NCBI GenBank assembly: GCA_012845835.1
Contig: JABAKD010000022.1
Location: 7,535,542 to 7,599,541 of the forward strand
DNA length: 64,000 nt
Source: Undaria pinnatifida
Lineage: Eukaryota > Sar > Phaeophyceae > Laminariales > Alariaceae
Direction: 5' to 3'
The notes below the pieces were generated by a model. The model saw only the letters and a program-made list of their open reading frames with translations, ran no database searches and was not told where the DNA came from. Positions 34,301 through 45,326 of this stretch are shown here, in pieces. The position numbers were made by a program, and so were the translations under genes. Within the stretch, counting starts at the first letter, position 1, and every line of letters begins with the position of its first letter.

Positions 34301-37300
34301 GTCCGTCGTTGCGGATTGACAACGATCATGATTGATTGTGAATAATGATTATGGAAGAAACGCTGTCAAAAGAGTAGGTTGTGTGTGACCTCTAGCCAAA
34401 TGTAACCGCCGTCTGCGCCTCTCTTTGTATGCTCTTTTGTATTTATGGTATGTTGATGTTTTGAACAGGTTGCGCCGAGAGACGCGTTCTACCGACATTT
34501 GTGGGACGAGGTGCCCTTCTTCGAGGTGAGACGAATGTTTTGGACGAAAAAGTAAAATAGGATAGAACAGAAAACGAAGATGAAAAAATGAAACCAAATC
34601 TACTGCTTCACTTACCCTGGTACCCATAATGCCGGAAGTATACGTGAACGGTAACACCATAGCGTCTGCTCTGTTGACGTCATAGGGAGACGATTTGTTT
34701 TGTTTCGGTTCACTACTGCTGTCATGAGCGTGTGTCCATGGTTTGTTGTCCGCGGTTTGGGTATCCTGTTATTTGGTGTGTCTTTTGTGTCGTCGGCGGT
34801 GGTAATGATACTGCTGCTGATGACGCTGACGCTGTGCTGATACGTGCTGCTGCTGATGCTGATGCTAAACGATGGCGCTGGTGGGTGGTGCTAGTGGCGG
34901 TACTGGGGGGGTGATGCTGGTGGTGGTGCTGGTGGATGATGGCGATGCTGGCGCTGATTCTGATCCTAATGCTGGTGCTGATGCCATTGCTGGTGCCATT
35001 GCTGATGCTGATGAACTGACACTGGTTGTAACGGTGATGCGCTTTCCTTGCTGATGCCTGGTCAACGCCGGTGCTGATGGGTGGCGCTGGTGGTGGTGCT
35101 GCTGGCTCGATATTGCCTGGATGGATGTGATGCCTTGATGATGCATTGCTGATGCCTTCATGATGCCTTGCTGACGACGGACGGTGTTGATTGTGGTGGT
35201 CGTGATGGTTGATTGATGGTGGCGGAAATGTTACCGGTAATGGTGGCCAGAACAGTGATGGTGACGATGGCGGTAACGTTAACGGTGATGGTGGCGGTGG
35301 CGGTAACGTTGACGGTGATGGTGATCGTGGCGGTGGCGTTAACGATGGTCATGACGGCGTCTGATTTCGTGATCCCGACGGCAGGTGTTCATCCCAGTGC
35401 TGCGGGATCCACGAGCCACGGTCGGCGAGCGGACGGCGTGTATGGAGGTGCTGCTGGCGTCTTTGTCCCATGACCCCGCCCTCTTCCGGACCCACGTCTT
35501 GAAGCAGTGAGTGCCACTAGTAGCACTCAGAACTGATGTGAAAATACTAAGATTAGACGACTGCCGTGCTTTGTATTTATCATGTTAGCACTATGATTTA
35601 CAGCAAGAAAATTTGACTATCGGCTACGTGGAGTATAGATTACTGCTCTGTGATACTACTCACATCACTTTAATAGAACTAGAATTGGAGCCACCATAAT
35701 ATTGTCGGTTTTAACACTATGAATAGTACTACTCGTACCAATATAAGTACTGCTTCTCTGATACCAGAATTATCATGCCGATAGTAGCCCGACGTCTCGA
35801 CTGTTGTCCTTATTGGCCTGCACAGAGCGCTGTCCTAACTCTGGTTGTTGGTAGACGCGGTTGTGTTTTCGACAGACACGGTTGTGTCGTCGATAGACAC
35901 GGTTATGCCGTCGAGAGATTGGGTTGTGAGGTCGGTAGACGGGGTTGTGAGGTCGGTAGACGGGGTGGTGTCGTCGGTAGACGGGGTGGTGTCGTCGGTA
36001 GACGGGGCGGTGTCGTCGGTAGACGGGGTGGTGTCGTCGGTAGACGGGGTGGTGTCGTTGGTAGACGGGGTGGTGTCGTCGGTAGACGGGGTGGTGTCGT
36101 CGGTAGACAGGGTGGTGTCGTCGGTAGACTGGATGGTATCTTCGGTAGACTGGATGGTGTCGTCGGGAGACGGGGTGGTGTCGTCGGTAGTCGTGGTTGT
36201 GATGCCAGTAGGCGTGGTTGTGTCGTCGGTGGACACGGTTCTGTGGTCGTCGGACGGAGTTGTGCCGCCTGTAGACGTTTTGTTTTGCCGTCCCTTTTAG
36301 TTCAAGGAGGTGGGGAGACACAGGTTCCCCCCTCCCGCCCCCAACCAACCCCCCATGCCCCCCTGCTTCATGTTGTTTTTGTTTGTGTTCTCTGATGCAT
36401 GTCCGTAATTGCACTCGGGCAGAGGGCCGGTTTTCCTTCTGATATTTTCCAATCCCGATCCCCGACCTCGACTTCGAACACCACCCCCACCCGAGGTAGA
36501 GTCGTGTGGTGTTGCGCTCTTGGCAAGAAACGGGCAAACCCCAAAAAAGTAATGTGGCGTTTTCGTTACTTTTAGTGTGTCAACATCCTGCCGATACATA
36601 CCCCCCCCCCCTTGTGTTTTTTTCAACGTGTCAAGTGTCAACCTCCTCCACTCCCCCCCTCCTCCCCTCCCCCTTCCCCTCCTCATTCGATCCCTCTCTC
36701 CCTCCCTCCCCTCCCCACTCTTCTATCCCTCCCCCCCCCCCCTCCTCCACCCCTCCCCCGTCTATCGAACCCCTTGATACAGCGGTGGACATCCTCCTGT
36801 ACCCCTTAACGTTAGCAACCAGGCGAAGGGTTCGGTGGGGGCGAAAGCAAGAGGGGCGATCGCGGGGGGGGGGGTGGGGGGGGGTGGGGGGGGCGCCCCC
36901 TCGGTCAGCGAGTGCCGCGCCTTGTTGTTCTGGGTAATACGAAGGCTTACCACGGACCAGGACACGGGTGTTCTGCTCCAGGCTGCGGAGGTGAAGGGCG
37001 GAGGGTGGGAGTGGAGGGGGACAGCGAGGGGAGGGACGGGGGGGGGGGGGGGGGGGGGCGTACTCATTTGTTGCTTGCCTTAGTCATTTGACCATTGACC
37101 ACGCATCCCTTTCGAGACGGAGCACCGTTTCTACTCCTGGTAGAGACACCTCCAACATTTGGGCGCTCATTACGCTTTTTGCATGTATTACGTCAACACT
37201 GTTTGCTTATCCTGGCGGGGGAGAGTTCGCTAGTCATGAGAAAGGGCGGAGGAAGGGGAGGCGAGAGCAGGTTTTGTTTGTGTTGGTCTTACTGTTGGTG

Positions 37301-40300
37301 CTGGTGTCGATGTTGGCGTCCTTGGTGTTGGTGTTGTGCGTTGACATGTCTTCTGTGCACGTTAAAAGTTTTGCACCGAGGTAAATGGTTGTTGCCGGGG
37401 GTGACGGAGGAAGCTGGCGTAAAGGAAAAGGAAGCCAAGGAGGGTGGGTTGCATTCGCCATTGTATTGTGGCTAACGCACAGGCAGGGTGGGTAGGGTGC
37501 GTGCTACTGTTCCTGTAGTAAAAGTCAACGTACAGGAAAGACCGGCTTGCGGCGGCGTTGGCACGAGGAGTTGAGGTGGCGGTGGAAGAGTAAGGGGGTG
37601 ACGTAAACGAACGGGGGAGGATTGACACGTTTCGATACTAGTTCATGTTGGGCGTCTGTCCATGGCGTCTCGCCCGCCCTCAACCATGGCCACCTCCACA
37701 GCCGCCCCCTCCGCCGTCTGTTTCCATCTTCGAGTTGTCGTACCCCCGCCACGCTACCCTACCTCACCCAAACCCGCCCGAAACCACCCCACCCCACCCG
37801 ACCCCCCCAAACCAACCTAAGCTCACCCCACCCCACCCCCTTTCGACCTTTGCAGATCTGTCGGATGGCTTTGGACACAGAGACGATGGAGGGGCAGCCC
37901 GACCGAGACACCTTTCTTGGCATCTTTTACGATCACTACGTGCATTGGCTCGTTGAGCCCTTCTGGCTTGGGGACCTTTCGGCAGAAGGTACGAACCGGT
38001 AACCGTGCAGCAGTGGTCCCTCTATACCGCCGGTATGTGCTAGTCGGGACAAGCGGCAACCAGCACTTCTACGCACACTGCCTCTACTGGCTGTTCACAT
38101 ATGTTCCATGCGATTTCACGGTTACTGTATCGGGCAACTGGCACTATAGAGGGACTACCTCTTTACCCATAACTGCAACGGTAGCGGCACCAGTAACGCG
38201 GTGACAGTACCGGTACTGGCAACGCGGTATTGGTAACGGTAACGGTACGTCAGTACCTGTAACGGCACCTGCAACAAGAGCGGTATCGATAGGTGTGGCG
38301 GTACCGATAACGCATCACCGGTGACGATATTGATATCGGTACCTGTAGCAATACCGGAAACGGTAACGGTATCGGTAACCGTTGATAGCCTTAACGGTAC
38401 TTGTACCGGGGATGGTATCGGTACCTGTAGCGGTACCTGTAGCGGTACCTGTAGCGGTACCTGTAGCGGTACTTGTACCGGGAGTGGTATCGGTACCTGT
38501 TACCTGGAGCGGTACCTGGAGCGGTACCTGGAGCGGTACCTGTACCGGTACCTGTAGCTGTACTACCTGTAGCGGTACCTGTAGCGGTACCTGTAGCTGT
38601 ACCTGTAGCGGTACCCGAAGCTGTACCGGTTACGTTATCAGTAACTTGGTGTTGGGAACGATATCCATCACCGTAGGTACAACGGGAGCGGTATCGATAC
38701 CGTACCTGTAACGGCACTGGTAACGTAGCAGTATCCGTCGGTACCGGTAACGGTATCTGCAACAGTGCCAATCTCGGTACCGATATCGATACCTGTACGG
38801 TTCCCGGGCTGCTTGACGTGGCCGATGCTGCAATCGTCTTTTTTTTGTTTGGTTCTCTACGCTTTTCCGCTTTTGAGTTCCAAAGGGATATTACACACCA
38901 CACAAACGACGCTGAAGAGAGAGAGAACATGGATCCCGGAAAATCGCGCCTTTTTAGCACTTTCTCACGATGAATGCCTCCCACCGTTCGCCAACCCACT
39001 GCAGGGGAAGCCGGTCCAGGGGGAAGCAACGGAGAGGCGTTATTACGTGGGACGGGGGCGGGGGCAGGGGGCGGGTCGGGGGTGGCGGGGGGGGGAGGGG
39101 GAGGGGGGGGGGCTCGATCGGACATGGTGCAGGTGTCACGAGGGCACATCTGCGACCTGCTGTCGTTCTGCGTGAGGAGCCACACCTTCCGAATGAAGTA
39201 CTTCGTGCTACGGAATAATGTGGTGCGTGCTCGGGGACGGTGGGGTACGAGAGGGGGTGGAAGAGTGGGTGGGTTAGGTCCGGGGGAGGGGGAAGGGGGT
39301 AGGAAAAGGGGTTGAGAGGGGGTAGGGGTGGGGTATGGGTAGGTGAGGTGCGGGAGGGATTGGGTGGGTAGAGTAGAGGAAGGGGATGAGTAGGTCGGTG
39401 GGATTGATTGGGTAGGTGAGGAGGTGGCGGCGGGATTGGTAGGGTGGGATGGTGGTAAGAGACAGGTGATAGATTTTCGGCGCTTATGTACCTTCGCAGT
39501 GATGGCGTGGTCACCGGCCGGAACGATTTCTTTGTGGGGGTGCTTTTTTTGTTTTCACTTTTGGTGTTGTGTGGACGGTGCACGCCGTAGTTTTTTGTAT
39601 GTGCGCCCAGAAAACAGGTTCGTACCGCTGTGTTCCCTTCTACGCGTTTGTCAGAGTCAGTAGCTAACTGGCTGTGGCGTTCGATTGGCTCTTCTGGCCG
39701 GCTTCCTATTGATTCTCCTGCTTTGCCTCTTCGTCGACAACACTACTGCCTCTGTAGCTTTCTGCTGGTTCCTCAGGTTATCCCTCTCTGCGGGGTCACT
39801 GCTGTCTCTTGCGTCTCACGTTTATCTTTCTCCAAACCATGCCTCTGACGTTGGCTGTTATGTCTTCCCTTTGCCTCTGCGTTTGTACACTCTGTTTCGC
39901 GTCTCGATCGGCAATCATGGACAATGGATGATGGAATAATGGATCATGGAATGATGAATCATGGATCATGGAATGGTGGATGATGGGCGATATCGTCGGA
40001 TTTTCACCCGCTGGTGACGGACGGTGGGCGCGGTGCGTTGGTGGGCGGGCGCAGGTGTCGCGGGTGCTGAGGCTGCTGGCGTGTAAGGATAGGTACCTTC
40101 AGCTCGCGGCTATCCGCTTCCTCCGCAGCTGCGTCGGCATCAAGGATGAGTTTTATAACAGGTAAGAGCTAGAACGTGTTTAGTTTTTGTAAAATATGTA
40201 AAATGTATGTACTTCAGCTGTGAATTCGAGCATTTCGTCGAAACTTATCTTTGCAAGCTGTGTGTGATACTTACGATCGTGCGTGTTGCGGTGTATGTCC

Positions 40301-43300
40301 TCATGGGGGATATAGGTCGGTGACCCCCTTGAGTGTTTAATGTTTTTTGTTACGTAACGCGTTTTGATTGCCTTTTTGTCGCGTCGAGTGTGTGTTTGTT
40401 TGTTTTTTTGTGTACCGGGTACTGTCGAGTGTTTGGTTTGTTTTTTTGTAACATCGATTGTGACGCTTGGTTACTTTGGTCTGTGTGTTTTTTTTGCTTA
40501 GAAAAGTTATCCTTGAGCCCAACCAAGATTGGTTTGAGCCGCCCTTAAGCCGTTGCAGGTCTGCACGCCTGGTATATATTAAAACAAATGCAAATACACT
40601 TGGGCTGTGAGATCGATCAAAAATGATTTTTTGATCAAAACTCAGCTTTGCAAGCTGCGTGTGATACTTCGATCGCGCGTCTTACGGGGTGTGTACTCTC
40701 GTGAAGGATACAGCTCGGTGACTCCCCTGCTAATGCCAGGGTCAACAGGACTAAGACGTTCAGCCTTGTTCTGCGCACGGAAACTGTATGACCCGCATTG
40801 AGGGGGACAAGACCAGACGTATGTGGAATTCAGTATGCATGAAACATTCAAGTGTTCATAGTGTGGCTGAATGGTACGATATTGATCATTGTACGTATCC
40901 TGGTATATATAGCGTGGCTGAATGGTGCGATATTAGTCGTTGTACGTATTGATATTGTATTGGTATTGATATTGGTATTGATATTGGTATTGATATCGAT
41001 ACCGACATTGATATGATTTTGTCATTGATATTGATATTGATATCAACACTAATGCTCATAGTGATATCGAATACTGATGTCGAATATTGATATTGACATC
41101 GAAATTGATTATATAGTCTACTGCAGCTTGAAACAGAAGCGATCCCGGCTTTTTTTTTCATGGCAGCGGATTGTTTACGGAGAAATAGAAGTTAGTGCAT
41201 GAACGAGTATTTTGCTTACTTTTTTTTCGTCTCGCTGTAATTCTCCTTTTTGTGCGTTCCTGTTCGTGCGCACTTTTTTCTGTCGTGTTGTAATGCTCTC
41301 TCTGGTGTGTCTGTATCGTTCCTGTTTTCTTTTTTCTCTTGTTTTTTTTTCTTGGTGCTGGCAGATATCTGGTAAAGAACAACCTGCTGGCGCCTGTTTT
41401 CGCCCTTTTCCGAGAGAACCGCGGTCGTGACAACCTGATCAACTCCGCCATCATCGAGCTTGTCGAGGTGAGGGCGATGGTGGAATGTGAAGTATTCACG
41501 CATCAGACAGATCACGATCTATATCATGTAGATCACCTAGATCCTATAGCTGCCGTTGCGAGATGCTGTGCAGGATCTGTGTAGTACAGATTCAACACAG
41601 GAAGCATGTGCTAGGTCTTTCAGATCACCCGGCGCTCACCTGGCAGCATGATTTATAGCCCATGCAGACCATGTAGGTCAGGGATCTATGATATGAAAGG
41701 CGTAGATCATGAATACGGATCTGTATGTTTCGACGTGTGGAAAGGATAAAGTTTCCGGTCAAGGTCAACTGTGTATGGGCTGCTTGCAGCCGTCGTCCAG
41801 CAGTGTACGTGTTGCCGCCACATTAAACCGTGCTTCCTACCCATCGGCATCAATCGGCACATCCGGTGTCCTCCCTTATTCTTCATCAGTACATCATAAA
41901 TATTCAACACCAGAAGTCCCATGGACTCGGTACACAGACAATTGTAGCCGTTTGATGTGAGCTGGTACAAATGTAGTTTGGCATCATGTCTGGGGATGGG
42001 CGAGCAGGGAGTTTGTCAGTTGTTGCGTGTCTACTCCCGCCACCCCTCGGGAGAAACCTTGTTACCGCTTTTTAAGTACCTGGTACGCGGTTCATCTACC
42101 CGTCTTCGTCTTCTCTCTCCACTCTACCCATACGAGTAAACTATACCCCCTGTATCATCCCCTATTCCCCTCCTCCCCAGTTTTTTTTTTTTTTTTTTTC
42201 CCGTTTTGTTTTTCCCCCCTTTTTTGTCATCGTCTTGCTCCTCCATTAAACCTCTACTTGCCCCTTGCCTCCCCCCCCCCTCTTTTTTCTCTCTTTTTCG
42301 TTTTTTTCCCCGTCTTTTTCAATTAAATGAATCTGAACAACCGAAAAAAAAGTTCATTCGCGCTGAAAACGTGAAAAGCCTGGTGGAGCACGTGGTGGAG
42401 CGGTTCTCGGCATCGTTCCTCGAGGTTTTTCACACGGCCACTCTCGAGGGCATCAAGCTTAAGCACGAGCAGAACGTGGACCTCCGAGAGAATCGCGATA
42501 GAGACTTCGGCCTGGACAGCTCTGGAGCTGGCGGTCTAGGCGGTGGCGGTGGGGGGGGGGGGGGAAGGTGATATTAGAGTTTAATGAAAGGTGGTGAGGT
42601 TGAGGTTTTGATGTAAGGGGGAAGCGACGATGGGGCAAGGGCGGGGGCACCACCCCGGGCGTTGGCGGCCTTGGGGGAGGTGGTGGTGGGGGAGGGTGGG
42701 GGGGGATGTGAGATCGGTAGAGCTGTGAGTTGGCCGACTAAAGGTTGCCAAATATGTTTATTGACTAGTTTTTTTAATAGTTCCTTGCGGTTATTCGAGG
42801 GGTTCTGTGTGTTTTTTTACTTGAATGGTGCGTTTGTGACCCGCAGGGTGTTTTATAATTGGAAACAGTAAAGCAGTGGGTTGGCTTTGTTCGCCACCCA
42901 GCTAATACCTACCAGGTTACCTGGTAGCCCTAAGTCCAGCCAACTCTCAGCCCTGGAGGTTAGGTTATGTTCCGTCGAAAGACCCCCTCCTCCTCACTAT
43001 ATATTAACTTATTGGTATCGTACCGTCCATCGTGGGACAAAACTTTCACAAAAGGGACAGATCACGATCTAGATCTGTACATCGTGTGTTTGCCGTTATG
43101 ACATGTAGGGTAAGAGCCTTATAATAGAAATCCCGCCCAAGAAACATGTGCGCGGGAGCCGTCTCGTGCAGATCCCACCTGGAAAACACTGTCTACATCG
43201 TGCAGATTTTTTTTTACCAGTACAGGGTATCTGGGATCTGTCTGTACCGAATGATCTAGATAACGAAGAGATCTGATGTGTACGGTTCGTGCAAAGCTTT

Positions 43301-45326
43301 CTGTCTACTGACGAACCCCCTGCCCCTCCCCCTTCCCCTATTACCTCCTCCCATCACCCTCGCCCGGCTTGTGGTTTACTTTTCATGTTTTATTCCGTTT
43401 TTTCCTTTTTCCCCTTTCTCCCTTTTTCCTTTTCACCCTTTCTCCCGTTCTTCCGTTCTCCCTTATCCCTTTCTATTTTCCCTTTTTTTTCGCTTGTTTC
43501 GCTTCTTTTTTCATCGTTGGGGCTGCTCGGTAATCGAGCAGAGGTAACCGGGCGGCGCAAAACCGGCGCAAGATGGTCGAGGAGGACGGCGATGAGGCGT
43601 ACTTTAACGGATCGGATGATGACGACGATGCGGGGATGGACGCCGATGGGCGCTGGTCCGGGATAGGTGCAGATGACGGCGGAGGCGGTAGCGACGACGG
43701 AACGGCGGGGATAGGGCCCCACCAAGCCAACGGAGGGGCAGGAGGAGGAGGTACGCCTGCGGGTGGTGAGGGGGTGTGGTAATCGTCGTATCATGGGGCG
43801 GGGCGGCGGGTGGGCGGGCCGGCGGGCATGAGATTGCGTTTAGAGTTTCTCTTTCCTGTCAGATGTTGAGAGTGTTGGCATACAGGTGGGGATTGTTTGG
43901 GGGGAAGGGAGACTGTTAAACAGGCTATAAATCGGTTCTCAGGCCTATCTTGTTGGTTCACAGGGGGGGTCGGGGGTAGCGGTGACGGAGCAGTGCGCGT
44001 AGAACCCCACCAAGCCAGCGGAGGGGGAGGAGGAGAGTGCGGGCGTTGAGGGAGGTGTGCAACAGGATATGGGGGGGGATAGGGGAAAGGGGAGCTACTG
44101 TTATGTACCTGGTAGGCTTTAAAGAGGTTACCAAGCCAACGGAGGGATAGGGGGGGTAGGGGTGCGGGCGGTGAGGGAGGGGGGCGCAGGAAGGCGTTTG
44201 TAGGATGGGGCTGGGGTGTGCACTCATTTTTTGCTTGCCATATTCCATTGACCGTTGACCACGCATCCCTTTCTAGACGGAGCGCGGGATGGGCGGGGTG
44301 CTGGGGTTACACGGGATCGAGGGATGGGAAGCTGTTTTACAGGTGCAAAGAGGTCACCCGGCCTCTCTAGGTGGTTCACGGGGGGAAGGTATAAGGTTAC
44401 ACGGAATGAGACTATTGGTTGGGCATTCGTAACTCCAACGAGGCAGGAAGGAATGGGGGGTAAGGGAGGGGGCTTTTTGATGTACCGTGATGAAACTGGC
44501 CTGAATATACTGAGCATCTCCCTCCCACATCTCACCCCCTCCCGTCTTGAATGGAAGTAACGTCTCAACCTCTCCCCACCCCCGGGTGCCTCCCGCTGCT
44601 GTTTACTAACTCCCATAGGCTTAAGAAGTCTTGTGGCATACGGGGATGAAGACGACAGTGACGACGACGTGGATCCGGTCCCTATGAAGGCAGCGGAGGG
44701 AGAAAACAGCGGCAGCAGCAGCAGCGGCTGCAGCAGCGGCAGCACCGGCGGTGGCGACGGAGGGGGGGGGCTAAACTCGGCAGGGACACCGACGCCAATG
44801 TTGGTCGCGGCGGGAAACAGCGACGCGGATCGTCGGGGGGGTGAAGACCAATCTTCGGAAGGCTCCCCATCCTTATCCTTGCGGCCGGAAGCAGGAGCAG
44901 AGGCAGGGGTAGGGGCGGCGGCAGGGGCGTCAGCAGAAGCAGAAGAAGCGGAGACCTTGGCTAGCGGCGGTAACAATAACAGTAACAGTAGTAGTAGCGA
45001 TGGCGGGAGGCGGGAGGGCGGGGGGGAGGGGGTACACGCGGGGGTCGGTGATGGCGACGGCAACGGTGATGCTCCTGGGTTGATCGCCAATGGGGCCAGC
45101 CCGACGACGGGGGATAGACGTGCGGCGGCGGAGGGGGGTGGGGAGGGGAAGGGGGAAGGGGTAGAAAGTGCCGGCAGTTCGCCCTCGAACGGAAACGAGG
45201 CGGACCGAGCAGCGGCGGGGGAGGGGGGGGCGGGGGGGGGGGGACGCCGACGCTGCAGAGCAGCAGCAGCAGGCACCCACGGCTGGGGGAGAACCGGATC
45301 CAAAACGCCTCCGGCTGAGTACCTGA
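22310..45326 (+). CDS. PP4R3/SMEK, protein phosphatase 4 regulatory subunit 3 (18 exons)
   Basis: Exons: 22310-22858, 27578-27715, 28218-28358, 29260-29328, 30358-30489, 31913-32029, 32371-32528, 33193-33325, 34469-34525, 35385-35506, 36909-36990, 37856-37988, 39005-39222, 40055-40161, 41365-41467, 42353-42567, 43542-43750, 44619-45326. All phases agree, giving about 1,130 residues. After a 130-residue Ala/Gly-rich extension comes the EVH1-like domain (VKLYQLNDEGQWDDRGTGH; then ENIITW and LALSFQ), the SMK-1 domain (about 280-480) and helical repeats (IKDEFYNR, NLINSAIIELVE) to about residue 810. An acidic tail follows (VAYGDEDDSDDDVD), ending in basic PKRLRLST. PP4R3 targets the PP4 catalytic subunit to nuclear substrates in DNA repair and signalling. 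Oddities: a GC donor after exon 8, a partly duplicated exon 5, a purine-rich acceptor at exon 16, and a frame change in a 12-G run at 45232-45243 before the C-terminus. Confidence 0.93.
23150..23960 (+). repeat. Direct repeat pair in PP4R3 intron 1
   Basis: Segments at about 23160-23290 and 23810-23960 share GGCAGACGGACARCAGTGG, GAGAGCACTTG, GAGCGGAACT and CCGYCATG. Each copy is about 130-150 bp, spaced about 650 bp apart. The region between has a long minus-strand frame but no recognised domain. Confidence 0.5.
24147..24325 (+). repeat. Dispersed repeat family D, copy 2
   Basis: In PP4R3 intron 1, matching 8086-8265 in the same orientation with blocks in the same order. Divergence is high but colinear over about 180 bases. 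Confidence 0.55.
26570..26870 (+). repeat. GGT-rich low-complexity tract
   Basis: (GGT)n at about 26571-26600, followed by GGTGGTAGTGGTATA-type repeats and GCTGTTGCTGT stretches. In PP4R3 intron 1. The Gly-rich frame here is an artefact of composition. Confidence 0.6.
27743..27815 (+). repeat. Minisatellite, three units of about 24 bp
   Basis: Three units of the type GGCGTTTTTSGAGGCGGGGGA directly follow PP4R3 exon 2. Confidence 0.6.
28910..29015 (+). repeat. GGTACGGTATGGCAC-type minisatellite
   Basis: Irregular repetition of ACGGTA, GGCACGGTA and GGTACGATA in PP4R3 intron 3. Confidence 0.55.
29439..29870 (+). mobile_element. TRIM mini-LTR element, copy 2
   Basis: LTRs at 29439-29522 and 29788-29870 (84 and 83 bp) match copy 1. 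A G-rich polypurine tract ends at 29787. The interior matches copy 1 except for about 60 extra bases (about 29523-29585), bordered on both sides by AAATG. The tRNA-like domain is kept: TGGCTTTGTCGA as A-box and GGTTCCAATCC as B-box with one mismatch. No clear target-site duplication. It lies in PP4R3 intron 4, sense to the gene. Confidence 0.82.
30628..30711 (+). other. Duplicated copy of PP4R3 exon 5 (candidate alternative exon)
   Basis: 84 bases aligned without gaps to 30406-30489, the last 28 codons of exon 5; the similarity runs on through 41 bases of intron. The frame is open and in phase. A GAG acceptor after a T-run (30627) and a GTGATC donor (30712) are present. 9 of 28 residues differ, against 3 synonymous codon changes. 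It could be an extra exon, a switch partner or a decaying pseudo-exon. Confidence 0.65.
33885..34005 (+). repeat. Dispersed repeat family B, copy 2
   Basis: In PP4R3 intron 8, same orientation as 17090-17210. About 100 bases upstream, the minus strand has a tRNA A-box-like TGGCCGATGCGG (about 33733-33745), but no B-box follows. Confidence 0.6.
35860..36290. repeat. 21-bp minisatellite in PP4R3 intron 10
   Basis: About 20 units of the type GTCGTCGGTAGACGGGGTGGT, with more diverged units at the edges. Because 21 is a multiple of 3, several frames on both strands stay open for 130-250 codons (His/Arg-rich or Asp/Thr-rich). These are repeat artefacts lying between exons 10 and 11. Confidence 0.9.
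36590..37070. repeat. C-rich then G-rich tracts around PP4R3 exon 11
   Basis: C-rich 36595-36770, G-rich 36858-36895 and 37037-37060. The 82-base exon 11 (36909-36990) is embedded between them. The second G tract is the C-rich tail of the minus-strand LINE end at 37061-37170. Confidence 0.7.
37055..37172 (-). mobile_element. LINE 3' end, 5'-truncated (PP4R3 intron 11)
   Basis: On the minus strand this encodes the LINE C-terminus (GVST..ET.., then SRKGCVVNGQMTKASNK-like codons) and a TGA, with GTACG and a run of C after it. It matches 12760-12870 in reverse. Confidence 0.7.
38180..38780 (+). repeat. GGTACCTGTAGC minisatellite (PP4R3 intron 12)
   Basis: A 12-bp unit CGGTACCTGTAG is near-perfect at about 38410-38640 and decays outward into related GGTAACGGTA and GGTACCGGTA repeats. 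Confidence 0.85.
40200..40330 (+). repeat. Dispersed repeat family A, copy 3
   Basis: In PP4R3 intron 14: TTCAGCTGTGA, ATTTCGTCGAAACTT, TTTGCAAGCTGTGTGTGATA, GATATAGGTCGGTGAC. 3'-shorter than the copy at 17515. Confidence 0.75.
40585..40815 (+). repeat. Dispersed repeat family A, copy 4
   Basis: Second family A copy in the same intron, extending to GCACGGAAACTGTA and GAGGGGGACAAGACC. The palindromic part reads GATCAAAAATGATTTTTTGATC, so it has changed but kept a self-complementary form. Confidence 0.75.
44219..44292 (-). mobile_element. LINE 3' end, 5'-truncated (PP4R3 intron 17)
   Basis: Minus strand: APSRKGCVVNGQWNMASKK, a TGA, then GTGCACACCCC. Matches the other LINE ends in the window; only about 70 bases remain. 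Confidence 0.65.

Noticed and set aside
35773-36537. Long open frames on both strands (up to 254 codons) as a gene
   Set aside because: They coincide with the 21-bp minisatellite in PP4R3 intron 10, exist in several frames at once and have no family resemblance.
38391-39185. 264-codon minus-strand frame
   Set aside because: Tyr/Arg and Gly/Thr repeats from the GGTACC minisatellite, plus the antisense of exon 13.
44224-45303. 359-codon minus-strand frame as a gene
   Set aside because: Pro/Ser/Leu-rich shadow of the Gly/Ala-rich PP4R3 exon 18, fused by chance to the LINE terminus at 44.2 kb.
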